Assembly: GCA_003565815.1 (NCBI GenBank)
Contig: PXAS01000250.1
Coordinates: forward strand, 1 to 31,463
DNA: 31,463 nucleotides
Source: PVC group bacterium
GTDB lineage: Bacteria; Verrucomicrobiota; Kiritimatiellia; SS1-B-03-39; UBA6053
Direction of reading: 5' to 3'
This document shows, piece by piece, positions 1 to 7,788 of this stretch. Both the position numbers and the translations under genes were made by a program. The notes under the pieces are model-generated. The model ran no database searches, had not been told where the DNA came from, and saw only the letters and a program-made list of their open reading frames with translations. The first letter of the stretch is position 1. Each line of letters starts with the position of its first letter.

Positions 1-27
1 CCAATCCCACCCAAAGGCAGACCAATC

Positions 28-1746
28 ATGAGCAAAAAGAAAACGACCCCAAGTTGTGGCGGCGGATGTTGCAACCGCCCCTACTCGTCCCACATCACCG
101 AAGGCCCCGAGCGCGCCGCCTCCCGGGCGATGTTGCACGCGGTGGGCTTTGACCGGGGCGATTTCGCCAAGGCCCAGGTCGGCATCGCCTCCACCTGGAG
201 CATGGTCACCCCGTGCAACATGCACATTGACGTGCTGGCCCGGGAAACCTGCGGCGCGGTGGACCAGGCGGGCGGCAAAGGGGTCATCTTCAATACCATC
301 ACCATTTCCGACGGAATTTCCATGGGAACCGACGGCATGCACTATTCGCTGGTCTCCCGCGAAGTGATCGCGGATTCCATTGAGACCGTGGTGGGATGCC
401 AAATGTTCGACGGCCTGGTCGCCATTGGGGGATGCGACAAAAACATGCCCGGTTGCATGCTGGCCATTGCCCGGCTCAACCGCCCCGCGATTTTCGTGTA
501 CGGCGGCACCATTCTCCCCGGAAAACACAAGGGCAAGGACGTGGATATCGTCTCCGTGTTCGAAGCCGTGGGCGCCCATGCGCGGGGCGATATAGACGAT
601 GCGGAGCTGAAAAAAATCGAGGAAGTCTCCATTCCCGGCCCCGGATCCTGCGGGGGCATGTACACCGCCAACACCATGGCCTCCGCCATTGAAGCCCTGG
701 GCATGAGCCTGCCGGGCAGTTCCTCCCAGGCCGCGATCTCGGAAGACAAAGCCGCGGATTGCCGCGCCGCCGGCGAAGCCGTCCTCAAGCTCATCGAAAA
801 AAACATCACCCCCAAAGACATCCTCACCAAGAAGGCTTTCGAAAACGCCATCGCCATGGTCTGTGCGCTGGGCGGCTCCACCAACGCGGTGTTGCACCTC
901 ATCGCCATGGCTTGGACCGCCGGGGTGAAAATCGGACTGGACGATTTCACCCGTGTCGGCAAAAAAGTGCCGGTCTTGGCGGACCTCAAACCGAGCGGCA
1001 CGTACGTGATGGCCGAATTGGTGAAAATCGGCGGCGTGCAGCCGCTGATGAAAATGATGCTCGAAAAGGGCCTGCTGCACGGCGACTGCCTGACGGTCAC
1101 GGGCAAAACCCTGGCCGAAAACCTGAAAAAGGTCAAACCCTACCCCAAAGGTCAACAGGTCATTCGCGGCTTTGACAACCCCATCAAACCCGAAAGCCAT
1201 TTGGTGATTCTGCGCGGGAATTTGGCGCCCGAGGGCGCGGTGGCGAAAATCAGCGGCAAGGAAGGTCTCTTTTTCGAAGGCAAAGCCAAAGTCTTTGCCT
1301 CGGAAGAAAGCGCGCTCAAAGCCATCCTCGACGGCAGCATCAAAAAAGGTCACGTCATCGTCATCCGCTTTGAAGGTCCGGTGGGCGGACCCGGCATGCG
1401 GGAAATGCTCTCCCCCACCAGCGCGGTCATGGGCAAAGGGCTCGGCAAAGACGTGGCCCTGATTACCGACGGACGTTTCTCCGGCGGCAGCCACGGCTTT
1501 GTGGTGGGTCACATCACCCCCGAAGCCGCCATCGGCGGTCCGCTGGCCATCGTGAAAAACGGGGACAAAATTTCCATCGACGCGGAGAAAGCGGAGCTGA
1601 CCCTGCACATTTCCAAGAAAGAAATGAAAGAGCGCATGGCCAAGGTGAAACGGCCCAAGGCCAAAGTCAAACGCGGAGTGCTCGCCAAATACGCTTCCAC
1701 GGTGACCACCGCCAGCGAAGGCGCGGTGACGGACAAGAATCTCTGA
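28..1746 (+). CDS. ilvD: Dihydroxy-acid dehydratase
   Basis: This enzyme converts 2,3-dihydroxy-isovalerate and 2,3-dihydroxy-3-methylvalerate into 2-oxo acids, the third step of valine/isoleucine synthesis (and of the precursor for leucine and pantothenate). The 572-residue product has the normal IlvD length. Family motifs are visible: TPCNMHID (Cys63), GGCDKNMPGC (Cys136 and Cys143), PGPGSCGGMYTANTMA (Cys208) and TDGRFSGGSHGFVVGH near the C-terminus. In the family, three such cysteines hold an Fe-S cluster. Odd point: the N-terminus carries an extra cysteine-rich patch, SCGGGCC at residues 9-15. The ATG lies 27 nt from the window edge, with no strong ribosome site and no promoter in view. 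It converges on the minus-strand deaminase gene; no other ilv gene is present here. Confidence 0.97.
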   Translation: MSKKKTTPSCGGGCCNRPYSSHITEGPERAASRAMLHAVGFDRGDFAKAQVGIASTWSMVTPCNMHIDVLARETCGAVDQAGGKGVIFNTITISDGISMGTDGMHYSLVSREVIADSIETVVGCQMFDGLVAIGGCDKNMPGCMLAIARLNRPAIFVYGGTILPGKHKGKDVDIVSVFEAVGAHARGDIDDAELKKIEEVSIPGPGSCGGMYTANTMASAIEALGMSLPGSSSQAAISEDKAADCRAAGEAVLKLIEKNITPKDILTKKAFENAIAMVCALGGSTNAVLHLIAMAWTAGVKIGLDDFTRVGKKVPVLADLKPSGTYVMAELVKIGGVQPLMKMMLEKGLLHGDCLTVTGKTLAENLKKVKPYPKGQQVIRGFDNPIKPESHLVILRGNLAPEGAVAKISGKEGLFFEGKAKVFASEESALKAILDGSIKKGHVIVIRFEGPVGGPGMREMLSPTSAVMGKGLGKDVALITDGRFSGGSHGFVVGHITPEAAIGGPLAIVKNGDKISIDAEKAELTLHISKKEMKERMAKVKRPKAKVKRGVLAKYASTVTTASEGAVTDKNL

Positions 1747-1806
1747 CCACGGATTTTCCCTCCTGTCCCCGGGCCTTCAACAACTCCTTGGGACTCGTCC
1801 AGAAAT

Positions 1807-2319
1807 TCAGATCCCGGCGCCCCTGGATTTCCGCTCCAGCTTCATGGCGGCGGCGAACAGGGCGTCACAATCCGTCTCCAACACGCCGCCGATCAACTCG
1901 CAGGACAGATTTCCGGTGGCGGCGGCGGTCATTTGCGTCGCGGGAACGGCGATGTGCCGATATCCCATTTCCTTCAGCGTCATCATGGTACTTCCATAGA
2001 CCACTTTGGGAATGCCGGTCCACAAAATCCCCGCCATGCACATGGGACAGGGTTCCGCGGTCACATACATCACCGTGTTTTGCCAGGCCACGTCCCCGGC
2101 ATTTTGTTCCACCGCTTTGTGAATCACTTCCAGTTCGCTGTGGGCCACGGGGTTCCGATACGAGCGGTTGACCGCGGATGCGATGACCTCCCCCTCCACG
2201 CTGTCCACCAAAAGGGCGCCGAAGGGGCGTTGCAAATTCTGGCAGGCGATTTCAATGGCCTGCTTCATGTATCCCCGATGCTCCAACACGACACGTTCTT
2301 CCTGATTCATGTCCGTCAT
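1807..2319 (-). CDS. Zinc-dependent nucleoside/guanine deaminase (CDA fold)
   Basis: A 170-residue cytidine-deaminase-fold hydrolase. Zinc-site residues are visible as His60-Ser-Glu62 and Pro-Cys91-Pro-Met-Cys94; Glu62 would be the proton shuttle. The PCPMCMAGILW segment and the size fit the guanine deaminase / TadA-like / general nucleoside deaminase group. The usual HAE is HSE here, so the substrate cannot be named; a purine base or nucleoside is most likely. I chose ATG 2319 (MTDMNQ); ATG 2310 (three residues shorter) is equally good, and an ORF extension to 2346 adds nine residues with no support. It is the last gene of the leftward cluster, 68 nt behind tcdA, and converges on ilvD. Confidence 0.85.
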   Translation of the reverse strand: MTDMNQEERVVLEHRGYMKQAIEIACQNLQRPFGALLVDSVEGEVIASAVNRSYRNPVAHSELEVIHKAVEQNAGDVAWQNTVMYVTAEPCPMCMAGILWTGIPKVVYGSTMMTLKEMGYRHIAVPATQMTAAATGNLSCELIGGVLETDCDALFAAAMKLERKSRGAGI

Positions 2320-2387
2320 CCTACCCGTAAACGGGGCAATGTCCAAGCATTATATGATGCGAACATCTTTCCCTCACGCGATCGGAT

Positions 2388-3167
2388 TCAGGTCAAATTC
2401 TTGAGGATCACGTCCACCGCGGCGGCGGCGGCCGCGAAACCAAAGGCGCCGGTCACGTGCGCGGCGGTGCCATAGCCGCCTTCGCAATCCAAACGCAGGG
2501 CGCTGTTTTCCTCGCGGATCGCGCAAACGCTTCCATCGGACTGCGGAAACATGACGGGTTCCGGCGAAAACACGGCGGGAATCCCCCATTTTTTCCGGGT
2601 GTTGCGGGGAAATCCGAAATTCTGGCGGAGTTTTTTGCGCACCCGTTGCAAGAGGGGATCGTGAAAGGTGCGGGTGAGGTCGACGATTTGGATTTGCGAC
2701 GGATCGCGCCGTCCCCCGGCACCGCCCACCGTCACCACGGGAAGCCCTAACGCCCGGCATTGGGAGAGCAGCAGACATTTGTGGGGAATGCTGTCGATGG
2801 CATCCACAATCACCGTCCAGGGTGCATTCAAAATGGCTTCGGCATTTTTTTCGCTGAAAAACCGGAAGTCTTCGACCACCTCGCATTCCGGTGAGATCAG
2901 GCGAATTCGTTCGGCCATGGCCCCGATTTTCGCCTGCCCCACGGACAAATCATGGGCATGGACCTGACGGTTGATGTTGGTGACGCAAATTTCGTCCATA
3001 TCCATCAGGGTGAGATGCCCCGTTCCCGTGCGGGCCAGGGCTTCGGCGGCCCAGCTTCCCACGCCGCCAATGCCGATGATCAGCACCCGGGCCGCGCGAA
3101 TTTTATGGGCGCCCTCCACGCCATACAGGCGGGAAATGGCACTGAAGCGGGGGTCACCGGGGTTCAT
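2388..3167 (-). CDS. tcdA: tRNA threonylcarbamoyladenosine dehydratase (ThiF/E1-like)
   Basis: A 259-residue E1-like ATP-dependent enzyme expected to cyclise t6A37 of ANN-decoding tRNAs to ct6A. The nucleotide-binding glycine loop GIGGVGSW is at residues 32-39, followed by the DMDEICVTNINRQ strand-loop typical of TcdA/CsdL rather than MoeB or ThiF. The GGAGGRRDPSQ and DLTRTFHDPLLQRVRKKLR segments and the SPEPV motif also fit TcdA. The C-terminal Ala-rich helix is normal for the family. The start overlaps neither neighbour; it lies 12 nt after the stop of the upstream Gfo/Idh/MocA gene, so co-transcription is likely, although no functional link with the sugar-type dehydrogenases is evident. 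The sulfur-relay partners csdA/csdE are not beside it. Confidence 0.92.
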   Translation of the reverse strand: MNPGDPRFSAISRLYGVEGAHKIRAARVLIIGIGGVGSWAAEALARTGTGHLTLMDMDEICVTNINRQVHAHDLSVGQAKIGAMAERIRLISPECEVVEDFRFFSEKNAEAILNAPWTVIVDAIDSIPHKCLLLSQCRALGLPVVTVGGAGGRRDPSQIQIVDLTRTFHDPLLQRVRKKLRQNFGFPRNTRKKWGIPAVFSPEPVMFPQSDGSVCAIREENSALRLDCEGGYGTAAHVTGAFGFAAAAAAVDVILKNLT

Positions 3168-3179
3168 TTGTCCCCGGGA

Positions 3180-4250
3180 TCAAACGCCGTCGGCCATGCG
3201 CTGCGCGTGCATGGACAGTTCCGCGGCTTTGAACGCGTGGGCCTGAGTCATGGCCTTTTCGGTACCTTGGAGGATATCGAGAACAAAGGCGCCGAAGAAC
3301 GGAAATCCGACCTTCCCTTTGCATTCGATGCATTGCTCGACTTTTTGGTTCACGAGGAAGATTTTGTTGCCGGCGCCATTGCAAACATCCACGTATTTGC
3401 GGATTTCGATATAGCCTTCGGTGCCGAGAATAAAAGTCCGTCCGTCTCCCCAGGTACGGCTGGCGGCGGGATTGAACCAATCCAGACGGCAGTAACAGGA
3501 CGCCCCGGTGTCGGTGGTCAACTGCGCCTCGCCGAAGTCCTCCAATTCGGGATACTCGGGATTGGCGAAATTTTCGACCCGGGCATGATTGATGGTTGCG
3601 TCCGTGGCGCCGGTATAGGTCAGGAACTGCTCGAACTGATGCGAGCCAATGTCGGTGAGAATGCCGCCATAGTTTTCCTTGCGGAAGAACCACTCGGGGC
3701 GGGTGGAGGCGGCCAGATTGTGGGGGGCGAGGTTGAGCACCTGCAACACCCGTCCAATGGCGCCTTCCCGCACCAATTCCCCGGCATAAAAGCCGGACTC
3801 GCTGAGGAGACGTTCGGAGTAACAAACCCCATATTTCATGCCGGTTTTTTCAACCGCCGCTTGGGCGGAAGCGAGTTGATCCAGGGTGGTGAACGGTGAT
3901 TTGTCGGTCAAATAATGTTTGCCTGCTTCCATCACCTGCAGGCCAATGCCGCAACGCAGGTTGGGGATGGCGGCGGCGGTGACCAGCTTGACCTCGGGAT
4001 CGTCGAGAATTTCCCGGAAATCGGAGACCGCTTTCGCCCCCGGATATTGCGCCAAGACCTTGGCGTAACGCTCCGGTTGGGGGTCATAGACATATTTGAG
4101 GGTGCCGCCCGCCGCCGCCAGGCCCCCGATTTGGCCGTAGATGTGGCCATGGTCGAAATGGGCGGCGGCGAAAACGAATTCACCGGGTTCGACCACTTTG
4201 GGGGTGGCCGCGGAAGTCGGGGCATAGTTCATGCCGTCACGTGTACTCAT
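3180..4250 (-). CDS. Gfo/Idh/MocA-family oxidoreductase, GxDHGHI/DKxP subtype
   Basis: A 356-residue putative NAD(P)-dependent dehydrogenase. The N-terminal Rossmann region has FAAAHFDHGHIYGQ (about residues 27-40) where most relatives carry GxGxxG, and the catalytic EKP triad region reads TDKSP (Lys117). Both replacements occur together in a subgroup of Gfo/Idh/MocA proteins that I recall from Verrucomicrobia, Lentisphaerae and Planctomycetes. The C-terminal half has GGILTDIGSHQFEQF and FILGTEGYIEIRKY, the second domain that binds the polyol or sugar substrate. The substrate is unknown. There is no signal peptide, so it is cytoplasmic. It lies 12 nt after the next Gfo/Idh/MocA gene and 12 nt before tcdA. 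An internal Met7 is an alternative start. Confidence 0.9.
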   Translation of the reverse strand: MSTRDGMNYAPTSAATPKVVEPGEFVFAAAHFDHGHIYGQIGGLAAAGGTLKYVYDPQPERYAKVLAQYPGAKAVSDFREILDDPEVKLVTAAAIPNLRCGIGLQVMEAGKHYLTDKSPFTTLDQLASAQAAVEKTGMKYGVCYSERLLSESGFYAGELVREGAIGRVLQVLNLAPHNLAASTRPEWFFRKENYGGILTDIGSHQFEQFLTYTGATDATINHARVENFANPEYPELEDFGEAQLTTDTGASCYCRLDWFNPAASRTWGDGRTFILGTEGYIEIRKYVDVCNGAGNKIFLVNQKVEQCIECKGKVGFPFFGAFVLDILQGTEKAMTQAHAFKAAELSMHAQRMADGV

Positions 4251-4262
4251 GGGAGGATCCTT

Positions 4263-5432
4263 TTAGAAAGATTGCGCGAAATCGTCGGAATCCGCCTTGG
4301 TTTCCACCACTTTCTTTTTGAAAGTGCTGTTGGCGAGTTTTTCTTGGAGAAAGGTTTCGTAGGTGGCGGGATCCAGCGGCATGGCCAAGGTCTGATCCGT
4401 CAAGCCGGAATACAGCATGGCATTGCCCAATTCCACGGAACGAATCCCCTCTTTCGCCTGGGCGATGAGCGGTTCGCCGTCAAGAATGGCTTTGGCAAAG
4501 TTTTTCAGAATGCCCACGTGCTGTTCGCCTTTTCCATTGGTGGGAATTTGAATGTTCCAAATTTCGGGACGCGCGAAACCGGCGGTGGCGGTTTTGCTGT
4601 GTTCGCTGGTGGGAACTTCGTTGCGGGTAAAGGAAAAACCTTGTCCCTCGATCACCACCTTGCCCTGGTCACCGGCGACTTCCAGGCGGTTGGTTCCCGG
4701 CGTTTCCCCGGTGGTGGTGATGAAGACCCCCGTGCAACCGTTGTCGTATTCCAAATAAGCGGTGACGTCGTCCTCGACTTCGATGTCGTGGTATTTGCCC
4801 AGGGTACAGTGGGCGCGCACTTTGTTCGGCATGCCGAAAAGCCACTGCCACAAATCCAATTGGTGCGGACACTGGTTCAGCAAGACACCGCCGCCTTCCC
4901 CCGCCCAGGTGGCCCGCCATCCGCCGGAGGCATAATAAAATTCGGTGCGGAACCAGTCGGTAATGGTCCATTGAATCCGCTTCAGGTCGCCCAATTCGCC
5001 GTTCTGAATGAGTTTGCGCAGCTTTTGATACCGGGGGTCGGTCCGTTGATTGAACATGGCCGCAAACACCTGTTTTTCGTTGGTATGCGCGGCAATCAAA
5101 CGCTCGCAATCGGCTTTGTGCACGGAAATGGGTTTTTCCACGAGGACGTGGAGCCCTTTTTCCAAGGCGGCAATGCCGAGGGGGGTGTGGTCATAGGGGG
5201 GGGTGGCGATGAGTACCGCGTCCACCTCGCCGTCGGCAAAGAATGTATCCGAGTCGGTGAACAAGGTCACCCCCTCTTCTTTTTCGTAAGCGGTGAGACG
5301 TTCGGGGTTTTGATCGCAAACCGCCGCGAGGGTCAGTCCGGGGACTTTGCCCTGCAAAATGTTTTTTGCATGGGAGGTGCCCATGTTACCCAAACCGATA
5401 ATGCCAAGTCGTGCAGATGTAATTTCTTTCAT
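4263..5432 (-). CDS. Gfo/Idh/MocA-family oxidoreductase, canonical type
   Basis: A 389-residue putative NAD(P)-dependent sugar or inositol-type dehydrogenase with textbook motifs. GLGNMG (residues 13-18) is the dinucleotide loop, AAVCD ends the second strand, and EKP (Glu99-Lys100-Pro101) carries the catalytic lysine. GGGVLLNQCPHQLDLWQWLFG and EVEDDVTAYLEYDNG belong to the C-terminal substrate domain. The substrate cannot be read from sequence. It is the first of two adjacent paralogous-family genes, which suggests sequential steps on one sugar, for example oxidation and later reduction. An inverted repeat (CACGA at 5459-5463, TCGTG at 5479-5483) lies 27-51 nt upstream of the ATG and could be an operator. 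A terminator-like hairpin separates the gene from the lipocalin gene. Confidence 0.93.
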   Translation of the reverse strand: MKEITSARLGIIGLGNMGTSHAKNILQGKVPGLTLAAVCDQNPERLTAYEKEEGVTLFTDSDTFFADGEVDAVLIATPPYDHTPLGIAALEKGLHVLVEKPISVHKADCERLIAAHTNEKQVFAAMFNQRTDPRYQKLRKLIQNGELGDLKRIQWTITDWFRTEFYYASGGWRATWAGEGGGVLLNQCPHQLDLWQWLFGMPNKVRAHCTLGKYHDIEVEDDVTAYLEYDNGCTGVFITTTGETPGTNRLEVAGDQGKVVIEGQGFSFTRNEVPTSEHSKTATAGFARPEIWNIQIPTNGKGEQHVGILKNFAKAILDGEPLIAQAKEGIRSVELGNAMLYSGLTDQTLAMPLDPATYETFLQEKLANSTFKKKVVETKADSDDFAQSF

Positions 5433-5458
5433 AGGGCCGAAACCCTAAGCATATTTTT

Positions 5459-5483
5459 CACGACTTTTCAAAACATGATCGTG
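5459..5483. promoter_or_regulatory. Inverted repeat upstream of the Gfo/Idh/MocA pair, possible operator
   Basis: CACGA (5459-5463) and TCGTG (5479-5483) form 5-nt arms with a 15-nt AT-rich spacer, placed just upstream of the first dehydrogenase gene on the minus strand. The arrangement would suit a dimeric repressor site for a catabolic operon, but short arms arise by chance and no regulator gene is nearby. Confidence 0.2.
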
Positions 5484-5504
5484 GAAAAAAATTCTGACTG
5501 AATT
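5484..5504 (-). terminator. AT-rich terminator-like hairpin after the lipocalin gene
   Basis: Read on the minus strand directly after the lipocalin stop codon (5506-5508), AATTC-AGTCA-GAATT forms a 5-bp stem with a 5-nt loop. The right arm runs into a T tract (the complement of the A run at 5485-5491), and the stem can be lengthened by A-T and G-T pairs. The stem is weak but the placement is right. It would separate lipocalin transcription from the downstream dehydrogenases. Confidence 0.4.
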
Positions 5505-5505
5505 C

Positions 5506-6057
5506 TTACTGTCCAGCATGGGGGACCCGCTGGATTTTCGCCCGGTCATAACCCTCCTCCACCGCAAGATCGATCAAGCGCTCCACCTTTTCGTCGTCAA
5601 TCCCGGGATCCCGGGCCATGATCCATAAATAATCCCGTTTCCGCCGGCCGATCATTGTATGGGTATAGGCTTCGTCCACAAACATGATGAGGTACTCGGC
5701 CTTGATTGGCCAAACAAACTGCATGCCCCAAACCGCATTGCTCTCATCCTCTTTGACAAACCCCTTGGGACGGTAGGTTTTCAAGGGCCCCTCGGGACCG
5801 CCTTTGCGGAAGGTAAAGGTGGTTTCGATCACACCGTCTTCGTTCAATTCATATCGTTCCAGGGCATTCCAGGCATCCCGTTCGAGGAAAGTGGGGATGT
5901 TGGCCACGACGTACCAGTCCCCCATGAAGGCATTCAGGTCAACGGATTCGGCGGTTTGAATGGGGGGCATGGTACGGCAACCTTGGCTGATGAGGATGAA
6001 CAGGGCAATGGAGAGGAGGAAAAGCGGGAACCGGGCTCTGCAATTTTTCATGAACAT
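5506..6057 (-). CDS. Bacterial lipocalin (Blc-like) outer-membrane lipoprotein
   Basis: A 183-residue lipocalin. The N-terminus is a lipoprotein-type signal (Arg/Lys patch, then a hydrophobic stretch) with Cys27 as the probable lipidated residue in SQGC; the lipobox is atypical, having Ser/Gln at -3/-2 where Leu/Ala is usual. The structurally conserved lipocalin motif is present as MGDWYVVANIPTFLE soon after the signal, followed by beta-strand-rich sequence and the IMARDPGIDDEKVERLIDLAVEEGYD C-terminal helix region typical of Blc. Family members bind fatty acids or lysophospholipids at the outer membrane under envelope stress. The true start is ATG 6057 or 6051; a much longer frame running antisense through nqrA to 7773 is not real. 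It is divergent from nqrA. Confidence 0.9.
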   Translation of the reverse strand: MFMKNCRARFPLFLLSIALFILISQGCRTMPPIQTAESVDLNAFMGDWYVVANIPTFLERDAWNALERYELNEDGVIETTFTFRKGGPEGPLKTYRPKGFVKEDESNAVWGMQFVWPIKAEYLIMFVDEAYTHTMIGRRKRDYLWIMARDPGIDDEKVERLIDLAVEEGYDRAKIQRVPHAGQ

Positions 6058-6417
6058 AAAACGAAACCCCGGGGCATTCCTTACAAAGGTTACGGCTGAT
6101 TTTATGAGAAGATGGCAATCGGAGATGTAAACCCGATGATCCCCGCGGGAGCCCGCGCATGTTGAGCAGAGATGCGAAGTTTTTTTATCCTGCGGATGCT
6201 TCGCCGTCCCGCGGATTGTTTGGGGGGGAGGGAAGCATACGGATCCGTTCACGGCATAGAAGCACCCTATCGACAGTGACCGGAATGGGTTGAAAAATGA
6301 AAAAACGCGCCACGAAGAAAAGTAAGGTGAAATCCCGTTTGACATTCGATTTCCGGGGGGTATTGTGCCGCCGATTTCATTCGTTAAAGAGTTAACACTT
6401 TCCCACAGGACGGGCAA
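6058..6417. other. Divergent intergenic region lipocalin / nqrA
   Basis: This 360-nt gap has no convincing gene. It holds the nqrA promoter candidate (6339-6366), a small inverted repeat GTTAA/TTAAC (6383-6396) in the nqrA leader, a GC palindrome CGCGGG-AG-CCCGCG (6144-6157), and GCGAAG/CTTCGC arms (6174-6179, 6199-6204) around a T7 run. The last two lie on the lipocalin side and may fold in its leader RNA. I could not find a well-spaced minus-strand promoter, although TAAAAT on the minus strand near 6097-6102 is a possible -10 box. Confidence 0.6.
6339..6366 (+). promoter_or_regulatory. Sigma70-type promoter candidate for the nqr operon
   Basis: A perfect -35 box TTGACA (6339-6344) is followed after 16 nt by TATTGT (6361-6366, 4 of 6 matches to TATAAT). 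The transcript would start near 6373, leaving a leader of about 45 nt with AGGA (6407-6410) ahead of the nqrA ATG at 6418. A small inverted repeat (6383-6396) just after the start site could be an operator. Confidence 0.55.
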
Positions 6418-7788
6418 ATGACCGCCGAATTTCAAATCAAACAAGGATTGAACATCCCTATGGAAGGCGCGCCGGGCGATTCGTTTCGCAGCGTGAAAAC
6501 CAAGGGAACCGTTTCCGTGTATCCTGCTGAATATAAAAAAGTTAAATTTAAAATGCTGGTCGCGGAAGGCGATGCCGTCAAGCAGGGCGGTGTGCTTGCG
6601 CGCCGCAAGGACCAAGAGGATTTCCTTTTGCGCAGCCCCGTGGGCGGCACCGTGAAAGAGATCATTCTCGGCGCCCGCAGGTCTTTGCAGGAAATTGTCA
6701 TCGAACCCAATGGATCCGATGACCGGGAAACGTTTTCCGCGTATACGGCGGACAAGTTGTTGAACACCTCCCGGGAGGCGTTGCTGGCGCACTTGAAGGA
6801 CACCGGCTTCATGGCCTTGGTCCGCGAGCGGCCCTTCAACGTCATCGCCAACGCGGATCACACCCCAAAATCGATTTTCGTCAATGGCATGAACACGGCC
6901 CCCTTCCGCCCGGACGCGCACCTGCTTGTTCGCGGCAAGGAAGCGGAACTCCAGGCCGGACTCAATGCGCTCACACGTTTGACGGACGGCCCCGTCCACC
7001 TTTGCCTGGCTTCCGAAAAATCCTCGGAATCGGATGCATTGACCCAAGCCTCCAACGTGCAGATCAATTATTTCGCCGGCCCCCACCCTTCCGGCAACAC
7101 CAGCACCCACATTCATTTTCTGGATCCCATCCTGCCCGGCGACTTCGTATGGACGCTCCGGGTGTCGGATGTATTGCGCATCGGTGAGTTGTTGCTCACG
7201 GGCCGCATTCCCAACAGCCAAACCCTGATGATCGCCGGCAACGGCGTCAAGGAAGACCAACGCGGGTATCTGACCGTGACCACGGGGACTCCGCTGGCGG
7301 AAGCCTTGGACGGGGCGCTGATCGAAGGGGAGACCCGTGTCATTCGCGGCGACGCGTTGTATGGAGAAGCCGCCGACCCGAAGGCCGGGGTCTGTTTTTA
7401 CGACCAGGGCTACGTGGTTTTGCCGGAAGACCGCGAACGGCACCTGCTCGGCTGGTACGCCCCCACCACGGAAATTTTCAGCGCCCACCGGGTGGTTCCC
7501 AGCGCCTGGGTCAAAGGAAAACGCTTTTCCTTCGGCACCAACAAGCGCGGCAGCGACCGGGCCATGGTCCTCACCGGCATTTACGACAAATACGTGCCCC
7601 TGGACATCATGGTAGATCCCCTCAGCCGCGCCTGCATCGCCAACGACACCGATGAAGCCATCGCCCTGGGCATTCTGGAAACCGATCCCGAGGATTTTGC
7701 CCTCTGCACCTTCGTGTGCCCCTCCAAAACGGATTTCGGCAGCATCGTTGCCGACACCTTGAGCCTCATTCAAGAGGAAGGTTTTTAA
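6418..7788 (+). CDS. nqrA: Na+-translocating NADH:quinone reductase subunit A
   Basis: The 456-residue peripheral, cytoplasmic-side subunit of Na+-NQR, thought to contribute to quinone binding. It opens with FQIKQGLNIPMEG and continues with the SPVGGTVKEI lipoyl/RnfC-like segment (about residues 79-88), RERPFNVIANADHTPKSIFVNGMNTAPF, and the C-terminal VPLDIMVDPLSRACIANDTDEAIALGILETDPEDFALCTFVCPSKTD region that is diagnostic of NqrA. The length matches the family (about 445-460). It is the first gene of a complete six-gene operon and shares a TAATG stop-start overlap with nqrB, indicating translational coupling. Confidence 0.97.
   Translation: MTAEFQIKQGLNIPMEGAPGDSFRSVKTKGTVSVYPAEYKKVKFKMLVAEGDAVKQGGVLARRKDQEDFLLRSPVGGTVKEIILGARRSLQEIVIEPNGSDDRETFSAYTADKLLNTSREALLAHLKDTGFMALVRERPFNVIANADHTPKSIFVNGMNTAPFRPDAHLLVRGKEAELQAGLNALTRLTDGPVHLCLASEKSSESDALTQASNVQINYFAGPHPSGNTSTHIHFLDPILPGDFVWTLRVSDVLRIGELLLTGRIPNSQTLMIAGNGVKEDQRGYLTVTTGTPLAEALDGALIEGETRVIRGDALYGEAADPKAGVCFYDQGYVVLPEDRERHLLGWYAPTTEIFSAHRVVPSAWVKGKRFSFGTNKRGSDRAMVLTGIYDKYVPLDIMVDPLSRACIANDTDEAIALGILETDPEDFALCTFVCPSKTDFGSIVADTLSLIQEEGF

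Noticed and set aside
3915..5501. Plus-strand frame (528 codons) antisense to the canonical Gfo/Idh/MocA gene
   Set aside because: Phe/Gly/Val-rich shadow frame; the minus strand has clear GxGxxG and EKP motifs.
6058..7773. Minus-strand open frame continuous with the lipocalin gene and antisense to all of nqrA (755 codons in total)
   Set aside because: The antisense part mirrors nqrA codons and has no protein-like segments; lipocalin homology and its signal peptide start only at 6057.
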